64,000 nt of DNA from the NCBI RefSeq assembly GCF_900112985.1, contig NZ_FONS01000001.1, positions 865,730-929,729 of the forward strand, in the 5' to 3' direction. The stretch is from Pedobacter antarcticus. Its GTDB lineage: Bacteria; Bacteroidota; Bacteroidia; Sphingobacteriales; Sphingobacteriaceae. Below are positions 43,824 through 52,979 of the stretch, in pieces; position 1 is the first letter of the stretch; every line of letters begins with the position of its first letter. Under the pieces are notes generated by a model. It was not told the origin of the DNA and ran no database searches. It saw only the letters and a program-made list of their open reading frames with translations. A program made the position numbers and the translations under genes.

Positions 43824-44981
43824 ATGTTGTCAGAAAATAAAAGCATTCCCGTAAAACCCCTCTTTAAACTTAACCAACCAGACGATAATTATAAATACCT
43901 GCCGGCTCCCGTAGCAATTGGTCAGTATCCTTACCGGCTAAAACCAGAGATTCAGACTGCAACACCAGATAAAATGATTTTTCAAGTTGCAGGAGATACA
44001 GGTGGAGTAAAATCCCCTGCCTTTCAAAAACAGATTGCAGAAGAAATGGGCAGACAATTTTTCGAAGCACCTTCAGCTGATGAAAAACCATCTTTTCTTT
44101 TTCATGTCGGCGATATAGTCTATCACCATGGAGAAGCTAATCAATATGAACAGCAGTTCTTCAAACCTTACAGAAACTATCCGCTTCCGATCTTTGCGAT
44201 TCCCGGAAATCATGATAGTGACGTAAACCCGCTAAGTGAAAAACCCTACCATAGTCTGGATGCTTTCTGCAGTGTATTTTGCGGATCAGCGCCCCGGGCA
44301 GTACCATTTGGAAGTAAAAAAGACAGATTGAGCGGTGTGCAGCCAAATGTCTACTGGACTTTGCAGACCCCACTGGCAAATATAATCGGACTATACACTA
44401 ATGTTCCTAAATACGGTGTAATTACGACAGAGCAGAAAGCATGGTTTATAGAAGAATTAAAACATGCGGCAACTGAACAGCAGGAAAAAGCGCTGATTGT
44501 AGCCTTACACCACTCCCCTTATTCCGCAGACTTCAATCACGGATCCAGTTTGCCCATGCTCACATTTTTGGACGATTGTTTCGAACAGGCCGGTGTAAAA
44601 CCAGAATTAGTACTTAGCGGGCATGTACATAATTATCAGCGTTTCAGCAAAACCTATGCAGACGGCAATATCGTTCCTTTTATCGTTTGTGGCGCCGGAG
44701 GATTTGACGAAATGCATTGGCTGGCAGAAGCAGATGATATCAGCTACAGCAACGACAATCCTTTATTCGACAACGTGAAATTGGAACGTTTCTGTGCAAT
44801 GCAGCATGGGTTTCTAAACCTCAGCATAGAAAGAAACACTGAAGGAAGAACCATTAAAGGACGCTATTACGCAATCCCTCACGAAGGTTTAAAAGAAGGT
44901 GAAAGTGCTACTTTATACGAAGAATTTGAATATACATTCAATCCAGCTGAAAAAGCCGCTTATTTGAACGAACAGGCTTAA
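43824..44981 (+). CDS. Metallophosphoesterase (purple acid phosphatase-like)
   Basis: This 385-residue calcineurin-like phosphoesterase has the metal motifs GDTGG, HVGDIVYHHGE, PGNHDSD, ALHHSPYS and SGHVHNYQRF in order. There is no convincing signal peptide, so it may be cytoplasmic. The substrate is unknown. A -7-like TAnnTTTG variant may lie in the 43700s, but no full match was seen. It converges on the ASCH-like gene with 6 bases between. Confidence 0.88.
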   Translation: MLSENKSIPVKPLFKLNQPDDNYKYLPAPVAIGQYPYRLKPEIQTATPDKMIFQVAGDTGGVKSPAFQKQIAEEMGRQFFEAPSADEKPSFLFHVGDIVYHHGEANQYEQQFFKPYRNYPLPIFAIPGNHDSDVNPLSEKPYHSLDAFCSVFCGSAPRAVPFGSKKDRLSGVQPNVYWTLQTPLANIIGLYTNVPKYGVITTEQKAWFIEELKHAATEQQEKALIVALHHSPYSADFNHGSSLPMLTFLDDCFEQAGVKPELVLSGHVHNYQRFSKTYADGNIVPFIVCGAGGFDEMHWLAEADDISYSNDNPLFDNVKLERFCAMQHGFLNLSIERNTEGRTIKGRYYAIPHEGLKEGESATLYEEFEYTFNPAEKAAYLNEQA

Positions 44982-44987
44982 TTGAGT

Positions 44988-45494
44988 TTAATACCGGATT
45001 GGCGTCCAGTGTACCAGGTTTCCTGCGAACTCTTCGTTGAAGTACAGAAAGAAGTCAGCAATAGTTGGAAATCCATCATTAATAGCCAGCTTAGCCAGGG
45101 TTTCCTGATCCAGCAGTTCATAATCAATAAAAACAGCAGGACCGTTTTCTTTAATCAGTCCCGAATAATCTATATGGATCCGCTGTACCGAAGTACAGGT
45201 TATTTGCGGCGCAAATTGAAATTCATCGGTCGCATTGAGATTAATAACCAGCTGTATAGTCTTCCCTGCTGACCATTCATTGTCCAGATCTTTTCTAATC
45301 GTATGTAGCTTTGGCTCCATAAATTCGCCGAAATCTTCGCCATCCCAGCATACACCAAATTTCTCCAGGTAGCGTCGCTGATAGTTCTGATAATTAGTTA
45401 TAAAGTCATCAGAACCGGCTAAAAGTCCCCTCCATATTTTCTCAATAAAATAATTCGGCTGATTATGAAAACTGGTTCCGAACGCTAATTTCAT
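44988..45494 (-). CDS. Probable ASCH/PUA-like domain protein
   Basis: This 168-residue protein has an ASCH-like pattern, KLHTIRKDLDNEWSAGKTIQL, in which H-T-I-R and W-x-x-G are typical of ASCH-fold proteins found in Bacteroidota and mobile elements. A strand-rich middle follows, then NLVHWTPIRY at the end. ATG 45494 is preferred over 45521 because it gives MKLAFGTSF, the usual start of such proteins. The fold is thought to bind RNA or modified bases; the function is unknown. Confidence 0.65.
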   Translation of the reverse strand: MKLAFGTSFHNQPNYFIEKIWRGLLAGSDDFITNYQNYQRRYLEKFGVCWDGEDFGEFMEPKLHTIRKDLDNEWSAGKTIQLVINLNATDEFQFAPQITCTSVQRIHIDYSGLIKENGPAVFIDYELLDQETLAKLAINDGFPTIADFFLYFNEEFAGNLVHWTPIRY

Positions 45495-45667
45495 AGTTTT
45501 TTTTTGCTTTATTAAAATCAAAGTACATTGTTTTTTTCAATCTTCCTAAATTTTTTCAGATCGTTGGAAATCGTGGAATGACATTGAGCAGATAAAAAAA
45601 ACTTAAGATAATGTTATTTTGTTGCCGTATATTATATTGCATACAAGCTGACACTTTTAATTATTAA

Positions 45668-46906
45668 ATGAACACTTTTACTTCTATTACGATCCTGGTG
45701 ACCATTAGCGGTTTGATTTCCTATCTTAATCATCGCTTTGTTAAACTGCCCGGTACTATAGGTATTATGGTTATAGCCATTGCCTTTTCAGTACTCATTA
45801 TGCTAACCGGTAAAACTTTCCCTGCTGCTTACGCATTGGTATCAGAACTCACTTCAAGTATCGACTTTACCAAAACCCTACTAGACGTAATGCTTGCATT
45901 CCTGCTATTTGCAAGCGCCCTTCATTTCGACTATCAAAAACTTAAAGAACAAAAAAGAACCGTATTAATCCTCAGCACTGTCGGTGTAATCGGATGTACG
46001 ACTATTTTCGGGTTTCTTTTATACTGGATAGGACCGGTTATAGGTGTGGAAATCCCACTCATTTACTGTTTCCTTTTTGGTGCTCTGATCTCACCTACCG
46101 ATCCTGTGGCCGTTCTATCCGTATTAAAAAAATCAAAAATACCACCTTCACTGGAAACCATAATAGGCGGTGAATCACTGTTTAATGATGGCGTGGGTAT
46201 TTTACTATTTGTCACGTTGCGTGAGCTTACCGTAGATACTTCAGTAGCGTTCTCCTGGTCTCACTCCGGTGAATTATTTATCCAGGAAGTTTTCGGCGGG
46301 ATACTCCTCGGTGTGATCTCCGGTTATTTTTGCACCAGGTTAGCTAAAAAAGTAGATGACCTGCAAACGATACTTATGATTACGATCTCCATGGTGATGG
46401 GAATCTCTGTGATAGGTGGCTTACTCCATGTTTCTATTCCGCTGGCAGCTGTTTCCGCAGGCCTTATGCTGAGTAACATGGAACTAGGAGAAAGTAAGGG
46501 AACTTTCGGATTGAAAAGTATGCTGGATAAAATCTGGGGCTTAATTGACGATCTGCTGAATACCATCTTATTCGTTATGATCGGCTTACAGATAGTTGTT
46601 ATCCCATTCTTTACCAATTACTGGGCAATCAGTTTGTTGTCGGTCGTATTTGTACTCATTGCCAGAGGTGTCAGCATTGCTGCACCCGGAATTCTGCTGC
46701 GCCGTTCGCTGAAAGTAGATTATAACAGATTGGGTATTTTAATCTGGGCTGGTTTAAGGGGCGGTATTTCCGTTGCACTTGCTTTATCTTTACCGGATTC
46801 CGATTATAAACCACTTATTGTATCTGCGAGTTATACTATCGTGATTTTTTCTATTATTGTGCAGGGCCTCACCCTCAATAAAGTTGTGGACAGGCTTGTT
46901 AAATAG
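45668..46906 (+). CDS. CPA1-type Na+/H+ antiporter (NhaP-like)
   Basis: This 412-residue membrane protein has about 12 helices and the CPA1 motif SPTDPVAVLSVLK, with the ion-binding Asp, and GGESLFNDGVG. These fit the NhaP family of cation/proton exchange. It lacks the long cytoplasmic C-terminus found in some relatives. It is followed 66 bases later by a second antiporter on the same strand. Confidence 0.92.
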   Translation: MNTFTSITILVTISGLISYLNHRFVKLPGTIGIMVIAIAFSVLIMLTGKTFPAAYALVSELTSSIDFTKTLLDVMLAFLLFASALHFDYQKLKEQKRTVLILSTVGVIGCTTIFGFLLYWIGPVIGVEIPLIYCFLFGALISPTDPVAVLSVLKKSKIPPSLETIIGGESLFNDGVGILLFVTLRELTVDTSVAFSWSHSGELFIQEVFGGILLGVISGYFCTRLAKKVDDLQTILMITISMVMGISVIGGLLHVSIPLAAVSAGLMLSNMELGESKGTFGLKSMLDKIWGLIDDLLNTILFVMIGLQIVVIPFFTNYWAISLLSVVFVLIARGVSIAAPGILLRRSLKVDYNRLGILIWAGLRGGISVALALSLPDSDYKPLIVSASYTIVIFSIIVQGLTLNKVVDRLVK

Positions 46907-46972
46907 CAAGAACATAAGGTCATATGCCTGTTGTTTTCCTAATGAAAGACAACAGGATTTAAACAAACATTT

Positions 46973-48997
46973 ATGCATTCGAATTTTTTAACGCACCTAA
47001 CAAGACAGTTTGATCTGCCATTTACCAATCCGGTACTGATCTTTTCCTTGTTACTATTTATCATTCTGATAGCTCCTATTCTGCTTGGAAAGATAAAAAT
47101 ACCTGGTATAGTAGGTTTCATTATTGCCGGTATAATCATTGGCCCTTACGGATTCAATATCCTGAAGAAAAATTCAGCAATCGAATTATTCTCTACCATC
47201 GGTCTTTTGTATATCATGTTTATCGCCGGTATAGAGCTGGACCTGGCCGAATTCAAAAAGAAAAAGCACCGGAGCTTTATATTCGGCTTTTTAACCTTTG
47301 CTGTTCCCATTTTAATAGGTTTTCCTGTCTGTTATTATCTGCTCAATTACTCCTTCTTAACTTCCCTGCTAACTGCCAGCATGTTTGCTACGCATACACT
47401 GGTTGCTTATCCGATTATCAATAAATTCGGAATTGGAAAAAATGAAGCTGTAGCGGTAACTGTTGGCGGAACGATTCTAACAGATACCGCTGTTTTAATT
47501 ATCCTGGCTGTCATTATGGGATCTGTGGAAGGGGAACTCAACTCCACATTCTGGATACAGCTGGCTATCTCTTTAAGTTTATTCACTGCTACTGTATTCT
47601 TTATAATCCCGAAGATTGCCAAATGGTTTTTTACAAAACTGGAAAGTGAAAAAACCTCACATTATATTTTCGTTCTTTCTGTTGTATTCTTTTCTGCATT
47701 CCTGGCGCAGTTAGCTGGCATAGAACCAATTATAGGGTCATTTGTTGCCGGACTGGCACTAAATAAACTGATTCCCCATACTTCCATTTTAATGAACAGA
47801 ATCGAATTTGTAGGTAATGCCTTATTCATTCCTTTCTTCCTGATCAGCGTAGGTATGCTAGTCGACCTGCGCGTTTTATTCCGCGGACCTGAAGCCTTAA
47901 TTATTGCAGGTTCATTAACTGTGGTTGCGCTGATTGGTAAATACCTCAGTGCGACCTTTACACAATGGATTTTCGGCTATAGTAAAAATCAGCGTTTACT
48001 AATTTTTGGCCTCAGCAGTGCACATGCTGCAGCAACACTGGCTATTATTTTAGTTGGTTATCAGGCCAAAATTATTGACGACAATATTCTTAACGGTACC
48101 ATTATCTTAATCCTGGTTACCTGTGTAGTGGCTTCTTTTGCAACAGAGAAAGCAGGAAGGCAGATCGTATCTGCAGAAGAGGTTGATGGCCCCGCTCCTG
48201 TGCAACAGCAGGAAAGTATTCTGATACCTATTGCCGATTTCAATAATATGGATACCATGCTGGACCTGGCCTTATTGTTAAAAGACAAAAACTCAGAACA
48301 GCCGATCACCCTGCTCTCCGTAGTACCAGATAGCGATAATGCGCAGGCAAACCTGGTTAACGCAAGAAAAAAACTCAATGACTCTGCAAAATATGCGTCC
48401 GGAAATGGCACGCTGATTAAACTTATTGCCACATTAGACCATAATATCGCTAGTGGTGTACTTCGTATTGCGAAAGAAAAAGCCGCTAATATCATCATTA
48501 CCGGCTGGCCAAGGCGCACAACTGTGCTGGATAAATTTCTTGGGGACAAATCTGCGGCGCTGATAGAAAAATCTGATGCGCACCTTTTTATTCTGCATCT
48601 CAATAAACCGATATCCGTACACGACAGACTGCAGCTGGTCTGCCCGCCTGCTTACCTGCCGGAAATTACAATGAGCATCTGGTTATCCAAAGTATGTAAG
48701 ATCAGTGCTGAATTAAGCTTGCCGGTAATCTGTTATTGCGATGAAGCGACCAAAACACACATCAATCAATATCTTTTGCATACCAAATCCAGCATCAATA
48801 TTAAATTTGACGAGGCAGAAGTATGGAAGGACTGGAGAATGCTGAAGTCCAGGATCTCGGTTAATGATTTTATGATCTTCGTACTGGACCGGAAAGAGGA
48901 TACAAACTATCTATTATCCCTGACACACACACAGCGTAAACTTGACGTGATTTTTGAAAAACAGACCAAACTTCTGATTTATCCGCAAATGTCCTGA
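46973..48997 (+). CDS. CPA2-type cation/proton antiporter with a C-terminal UspA-like domain
   Basis: This 674-residue protein has an N-terminal CPA2 (KefB/Na-H exchanger) domain (about 1-400) with GIVGFIIAGIIIGPYG. A cytoplasmic UspA-like C-terminus (about 415-560) includes a nucleotide-binding-like stretch ending IIITGWPRR, and a second segment runs to the end. UspA domains often regulate antiporters by nucleotide binding. It may be co-expressed with the NhaP-like gene. A hairpin follows at 48999. Confidence 0.9.
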   Translation: MHSNFLTHLTRQFDLPFTNPVLIFSLLLFIILIAPILLGKIKIPGIVGFIIAGIIIGPYGFNILKKNSAIELFSTIGLLYIMFIAGIELDLAEFKKKKHRSFIFGFLTFAVPILIGFPVCYYLLNYSFLTSLLTASMFATHTLVAYPIINKFGIGKNEAVAVTVGGTILTDTAVLIILAVIMGSVEGELNSTFWIQLAISLSLFTATVFFIIPKIAKWFFTKLESEKTSHYIFVLSVVFFSAFLAQLAGIEPIIGSFVAGLALNKLIPHTSILMNRIEFVGNALFIPFFLISVGMLVDLRVLFRGPEALIIAGSLTVVALIGKYLSATFTQWIFGYSKNQRLLIFGLSSAHAAATLAIILVGYQAKIIDDNILNGTIILILVTCVVASFATEKAGRQIVSAEEVDGPAPVQQQESILIPIADFNNMDTMLDLALLLKDKNSEQPITLLSVVPDSDNAQANLVNARKKLNDSAKYASGNGTLIKLIATLDHNIASGVLRIAKEKAANIIITGWPRRTTVLDKFLGDKSAALIEKSDAHLFILHLNKPISVHDRLQLVCPPAYLPEITMSIWLSKVCKISAELSLPVICYCDEATKTHINQYLLHTKSSINIKFDEAEVWKDWRMLKSRISVNDFMIFVLDRKEDTNYLLSLTHTQRKLDVIFEKQTKLLIYPQMS

Positions 48998-48998
48998 T

Positions 48999-49026
48999 AA
49001 GAAAAGGCCTACCAGCCCTTTCTTTT
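48999..49026 (+). terminator. Weak hairpin terminator between convergent genes
   Basis: AAGAAAAGGC (48999-49008) pairs with GCCCTTTCTT (49015-49024) with one mismatch, then TT. It overlaps the stop codon of the YfiT-like gene. Confidence 0.5.
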
Positions 49027-49551
49027 GCGTAATGCTAAAATCTGCTCGGCATGGTGCTTACCATGCCAGCTATATAAATTAATCATCTGCCAAAGTGGTA
49101 CCCCCTTTCCATCTGCCGGATGTATATAAATTTTGTTCCAGTCTTGGTCTGTCATTGCATCCATTAATGCTGTCCAGCGGCGGTGAAGCGCGTGTATTAA
49201 GGTAACTGAGACATTAAGCGGCACCTCAAAAACATCGGGTAGTTCAGCCCATAAATTCTCATCATATGGTTTAACGACCGGGGCTTCTTCAGTCAGTGCC
49301 AGCTTCATCCTGATATAGGCATTCATATGACTATCTGCGATATGATGAATTACCTGAATCGTATTCCAACCATCTTTTCTGTACGGTACCAGCAATTGTC
49401 CTTCATCCATATTTTCTATACAATAATCCAGTAACAGCGGTATTGAGCGTATAGAGCCAATCCAGGCCATTTTATTCTGCGGTGTAAAAGCCTCGGCAGG
49501 CTTAAAACGGCCAATGGGATAACGATATGATTCTTCCAGATCTTCAGTCAT
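49009..49551 (-). CDS. YfiT/DinB-family putative metal-dependent transferase
   Basis: This 180-residue DinB-like four-helix protein has the metal-binding histidines in VIHHIADSHMN and SWHGKHHAEQI, a pattern of the YfiT/BstA group. In Firmicutes such proteins are bacillithiol transferases; whether this one has that substrate is unknown. It is a single gene, with its start 390 bases from the HD phosphohydrolase gene in a divergent layout that contains a repeat cluster. Confidence 0.88.
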   Translation of the reverse strand: MTEDLEESYRYPIGRFKPAEAFTPQNKMAWIGSIRSIPLLLDYCIENMDEGQLLVPYRKDGWNTIQVIHHIADSHMNAYIRMKLALTEEAPVVKPYDENLWAELPDVFEVPLNVSVTLIHALHRRWTALMDAMTDQDWNKIYIHPADGKGVPLWQMINLYSWHGKHHAEQILALRKRKGW

Positions 49552-49686
49552 GCAACGAAGATAAAAAACCCAGACTATTTTTAATAAAAGAACAAAGGAT
49601 TTATGCCGCTTTAGACATGCTCCAAAAAACTAGTTATTAACTATAGATTAATAGTAGTTTTGGTTGGATCATGTTAACATTTCAGG

Positions 49687-49766
49687 CATACTTTATTCAT
49701 TGTTTCTTCATACTTCCTTCATTGTTTGTTCATTCGAGATTGAACAGACAATTAAGGAAGTATGAA
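49687..49766. repeat. Two tandem and one inverted copy of a 22-bp repeat
   Basis: CATACTTTATTCATTGTTTC begins copy 1 (49687-49708) and copy 2 (49709-49730) follows directly with 3 mismatches. An inverted copy lies at 49743-49764 with 2 mismatches to copy 2. Copies 2 and 3 form a 26-bp hairpin (49707-49732 with 49741-49766, two mismatches, 8-base loop). Confidence 0.8.
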
Positions 49767-49914
49767 CTAAATCTAAACGGACTATGCAGCTAATACAGCC
49801 GCCACACTTTCGTTGAAAGAAAAACAAAACCAGTAAATTAAAGGTTTAAAATGGACCTGAAATAGAAATACCTGCTTCCACGGCGCTAAACTGTTCATAT
49901 TCATTGAAATTTGC

Positions 49915-49922
49915 TATTTTTG
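49915..49922 (+). promoter_or_regulatory. -7 box of the HD phosphohydrolase gene
   Basis: TATTTTTG is a full TAnnTTTG match 20 bases before the TTG start at 49942, giving a very short leader. Confidence 0.6.
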
Positions 49923-49941
49923 AAAATCAAATCAAATCATT

Positions 49942-52020
49942 TTGGCTAAAATCAAAAAGAATTCTCATAAGATCCTGTACAGGAAGTATTCCGCTAATAT
50001 CAAGTATATTATGATGGCGCTGACTGTATTTATCATTACCTTTTTTCTGCCTAAACAGCCACGTTTCAGATATGAATTTCAAAAAGGTAAAATATGGTTA
50101 AATAAAGATCTTATCTCGCCTTTCAGCTTTGCTATCTTGAAAACTAATCCTCAGGTTAGCACAGATAAAAAAGACGCGCTTGAAAACGTTCTGCCAATTT
50201 ACAGGTATGACTCTGAATTGCTTCAGGATGTAGATGAGGCTTATGCCAATGAATTTGATGTTAAATGGAATGGCAATGCCTTTCCCGAAGATGAGCGGGT
50301 CGCCAATAAAACCGCCTCTTTAAAATTGCTTAACGAAATCTATCAGAAAGGTATTATAGCAACTAATGCCAAGCACCAGAAAGGAAGAAAGTATTATGAC
50401 GTCTCTCTCCTGAATAATAATGTGACTAAAACTATCAGTACACAGGATCTTTACACCGTACAAACGGCCCTGGATTATTTCAATAAAACCTTCACAACCA
50501 CAAATTTAAAAGTTAAGGAAATGGTTATGAATCTGGTAGAAGACCATTTACAGCCTAATATTATCTTTGATGAGAAGCTAACTGGAATTGTTCAGGACAA
50601 TACGATTAACAGTCTTTCTACAACCCGCGGGATGGTGCAGAAAGGTGAACTGATTATAGCGAGGAATAATGTAATCGACGACGAGGTTTATCAGAAGCTT
50701 CAATCTTTTAAAGAAACTTATGAGGCACAAACAAAAACCATCGGTGACAGTAAAATTGTTTACCTCGGTCAGATTTTGCTGGTTAGTTTCATTCTGAGCC
50801 TGTTAATGATCTTTTTATATTTATTCCGTAAAGATATCTATGCAGACAACAGGCAGCTTTCGCTCTTAATGCTCGTCATTACCAGTATGCTCCTCTCACT
50901 CACCTACTCCATAAAATTAAATCTGCCGAGCCTTTATTATATTCCGTTCTGTATCGTTCCAATTATCATCCGAATATTATTTGATACCAGGCTTGCCTTA
51001 TACCTGCACTTACTGGTAATCCTTATAGCGGGTTTCTTCGTACCAAACAGCTTTGAATTTGTGTTCTATCAGACTACAGCAGGTATGGTCGCGATTTACA
51101 GCATCCGTAACCTGATTAAAAGAGAGCAGCTTCTATTGTCTGCATTATATATCCTGACTGCGTATTTCATCTGCTTCCTGGGTATTGGATTGCTGAGAGA
51201 GGGCTCATTCAAGGAAATCGAATGGATGAATTTTGTGCCATTCATTTTCAGCGTCCTACTTTCTCTATTGGCGTATCCGTTAATTTATGCGTTTGAAAGG
51301 GTCTTCGGTATAACTTCCGATGTTGCATTAATCGAGCTGACCAACACCAACAATAAGTTACTACGCGAGCTTGCATTCAAAGCTCCGGGCACCTTTCAAC
51401 ACTCTCTGCAGGTAGCTAACCTGGCAGAAGCAGCTATCTTTAAAATCGGTGGAAACTCACTTCTTGTCCGTGCAGGTGCATTATATCATGACATTGGCAA
51501 GATTGAAAATCCGCAATATTTTATTGAAAACCAGAATACAACGCTAAGCCCGCATGATAAGCTCCCTTATGAGCAAAGTGCGCAGATCATTATCAAACAT
51601 GTCCACAAGGGAATCGAAATTACCCGCAGGCATCAGCTTCCGGAAAGTGTTATTGACTTTATTAGAACACACCATGGAAATACACGTGTAGATTACTTCT
51701 ATCAGAGCTTCCTGAAGAATTCTCCCGAGAAATTTGTTGACGAGAATACTTTCCGCTACCCAGGTCCTATTCCGTTCTCCAAAGAGACTGGTGTCTTAAT
51801 GCTCGCCGATTCTGTGGAAGCTGCTTCCAGAAGTATCAAAAACCCAGATGCGCAAAATATCAATGACCTGGTAGAAAGAATTATCAACTATAAACTTGAA
51901 CAAAACCAACTTGACAATTGCGACCTGACCTTAAAAGATCTGGAGACGATTAAACTCATTTTTAAAACGATGCTAATGAGTATCTATCACGTTCGGATCG
52001 ACTACCTGCAGAACGTATAA
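49942..52020 (+). CDS. 7TMR-HD family phosphohydrolase (PgpH-like)
   Basis: This 692-residue protein has an N-terminal membrane helix near residues 22-40, an extracytoplasmic 7TMR-HDED-type domain (about 50-270), seven membrane helices (about 275-455), and a C-terminal HD domain with His516-Asp517 in LYHDIGKIE and the downstream RTHHGNTRVDYF. The family includes PgpH-type cyclic di-AMP phosphodiesterases; the substrate here is not demonstrated. The start is TTG 49942, since no ATG fits near the promoter. The FMN-reductase-like gene follows 24 bases later. Confidence 0.92.
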   Translation: MAKIKKNSHKILYRKYSANIKYIMMALTVFIITFFLPKQPRFRYEFQKGKIWLNKDLISPFSFAILKTNPQVSTDKKDALENVLPIYRYDSELLQDVDEAYANEFDVKWNGNAFPEDERVANKTASLKLLNEIYQKGIIATNAKHQKGRKYYDVSLLNNNVTKTISTQDLYTVQTALDYFNKTFTTTNLKVKEMVMNLVEDHLQPNIIFDEKLTGIVQDNTINSLSTTRGMVQKGELIIARNNVIDDEVYQKLQSFKETYEAQTKTIGDSKIVYLGQILLVSFILSLLMIFLYLFRKDIYADNRQLSLLMLVITSMLLSLTYSIKLNLPSLYYIPFCIVPIIIRILFDTRLALYLHLLVILIAGFFVPNSFEFVFYQTTAGMVAIYSIRNLIKREQLLLSALYILTAYFICFLGIGLLREGSFKEIEWMNFVPFIFSVLLSLLAYPLIYAFERVFGITSDVALIELTNTNNKLLRELAFKAPGTFQHSLQVANLAEAAIFKIGGNSLLVRAGALYHDIGKIENPQYFIENQNTTLSPHDKLPYEQSAQIIIKHVHKGIEITRRHQLPESVIDFIRTHHGNTRVDYFYQSFLKNSPEKFVDENTFRYPGPIPFSKETGVLMLADSVEAASRSIKNPDAQNINDLVERIINYKLEQNQLDNCDLTLKDLETIKLIFKTMLMSIYHVRIDYLQNV

Positions 52021-52044
52021 AGCACTACTGCAAAACTTTTTCTA

Positions 52045-52590
52045 TTGAAAACCAAGCCAAAGCTGTTCACTTTATCTGGCAGCACGAGAAAAAACTCCAG
52101 TAATGAAAAGCTATTGCGGGCGATAGCCAGTGAATACGCTAATGAAATCTCTTTTGAAAATTTCGATCTGGAATCACTCCCTTATTTCAGTGCGGGGCTT
52201 AATCCTGATGAGATGCCTGTTAGTGTCATTACATTTCTAAGTGAGATAAGAGCCGCTGACGCTGTATTGATCTGCAGCCCTGAGTATGTATTCAGTTTAC
52301 CAGGAATACTTAAGAATGCATTAGAATGGACTGTATCAGAGACTGTATTTTCATTTAAACCTTTTGCCTTTATTATTTTATCCGCCTCGGGCATAAAAGC
52401 CTTTGAATCATTAGATCTGATCATGTCAACTCTTTTACAGGAAGAAATTCCAACTGAATTAAAATTATTGATTAGCGGTGGGCAGGGTAAATTCGATGAA
52501 AATGGTCGTTTCACGGACCTAAAAACAGAAGCAGCAGTATTTAAACTAATAAATACACTGACAATATCTTTAAAGAAAAACTTGCGATAA
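52045..52590 (+). CDS. NADPH-dependent FMN reductase-like protein
   Basis: This 181-residue flavodoxin-like protein has a phosphate-binding LSGSTRKNSSNEKLL near the start and an SPEYVFSLPGILKNALEW motif, the NADPH-dependent FMN reductase (PF03358) pattern. It likely reduces FMN or quinones or acts as an azoreductase. The start is TTG at 52045; no ATG is nearby. It probably shares a transcript with the HD phosphohydrolase gene. Confidence 0.88.
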   Translation: MKTKPKLFTLSGSTRKNSSNEKLLRAIASEYANEISFENFDLESLPYFSAGLNPDEMPVSVITFLSEIRAADAVLICSPEYVFSLPGILKNALEWTVSETVFSFKPFAFIILSASGIKAFESLDLIMSTLLQEEIPTELKLLISGGQGKFDENGRFTDLKTEAAVFKLINTLTISLKKNLR

Positions 52591-52739
52591 CAAGAAAGAT
52601 TGGGAAAATCTTACTTATTCTCCCAAAATCTCAAAAAATATATCAAAAAAATCAAAAAATTATACTTCTGATTCTCAATATGATGCCAGCGAAAAGCTGT
52701 CATATCCTGATATCGGCGTAACAAAATGTGTAATTAATT

Positions 52740-52769
52740 TTTGCAGATATGAATCATTTACTATATTTG
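52740..52769 (+). promoter_or_regulatory. Promoter of tRNA-Ser
   Basis: TTTG (52740-52743) and TATATTTG (52762-52769) are separated by 18 bases, a textbook Bacteroidota -33/-7 pair. The tRNA begins 32 bases after the box. Confidence 0.75.
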
Positions 52770-52800
52770 CAATCCCGAAAAACGGGTAACAAATTTAAAC

Positions 52801-52887
52801 GGAGGGATGCCTGAGTGGCCGAAAGGAACAGTTTGCTAAACTGTCGTACTGGCAACGGTACCGAGGGTTCGAATCCCTCTTCCTCCG
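52801..52887 (+). tRNA. tRNA-Ser (anticodon GCU)
   Basis: This 87-base tRNA has a 7-bp acceptor stem (GGAGGGA with TTCCTCC), a long variable arm typical of Ser tRNAs, an anticodon stem ACAGT/ACTGT around loop TTGCTAA (anticodon GCT), and T stem GAGGG/CCCTC. The discriminator G is followed by CA. It reads AGC and AGU codons and is the likely integration site of the element that follows. Confidence 0.96.
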
Positions 52888-52899
52888 CAGAACGTAATG

Positions 52900-52923
52900 A
52901 AAGCCCCACTAAGGGGCTTTTTT
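52900..52923 (+). terminator. Terminator after tRNA-Ser
   Basis: AAAGCCCC (52900-52907) pairs perfectly with GGGGCTTT (52913-52920), 5-base loop, then T residues. It lies 13 bases after the tRNA. Confidence 0.88.
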
Positions 52924-52979
52924 ACGTTAAAAGCCATTCCGGGGACAAAAGAGGGACACAGTTAAATCGCCATAAATTC

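Larger units (their letters stand above)
49552..49941. other. Divergent intergenic region of 390 bases with repeats and promoter-like motifs
   Basis: No gene is seen. Besides the repeat cluster at 49687-49766, there is a near-palindrome at 49625-49662 whose right edge holds a full -7 match TAGTTTTG (49655-49662, plus strand), which could drive a short RNA through the repeats. The HD phosphohydrolase promoter is at 49915. Confidence 0.55.

Noticed and set aside
49687..49766. Possible CRISPR array
   Set aside because: The two direct copies abut without spacers and the third is inverted; no cas genes are near.
52599..52632. Imperfect hairpin after the FMN reductase-like gene
   Set aside because: The stem has a bulge and no T-tract, so it was not called a terminator.
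52815..52979. N-terminal extension of the integrase starting inside tRNA-Ser
   Set aside because: The extension would translate tRNA and terminator sequence; ATG 52980 gives the usual N-terminus.
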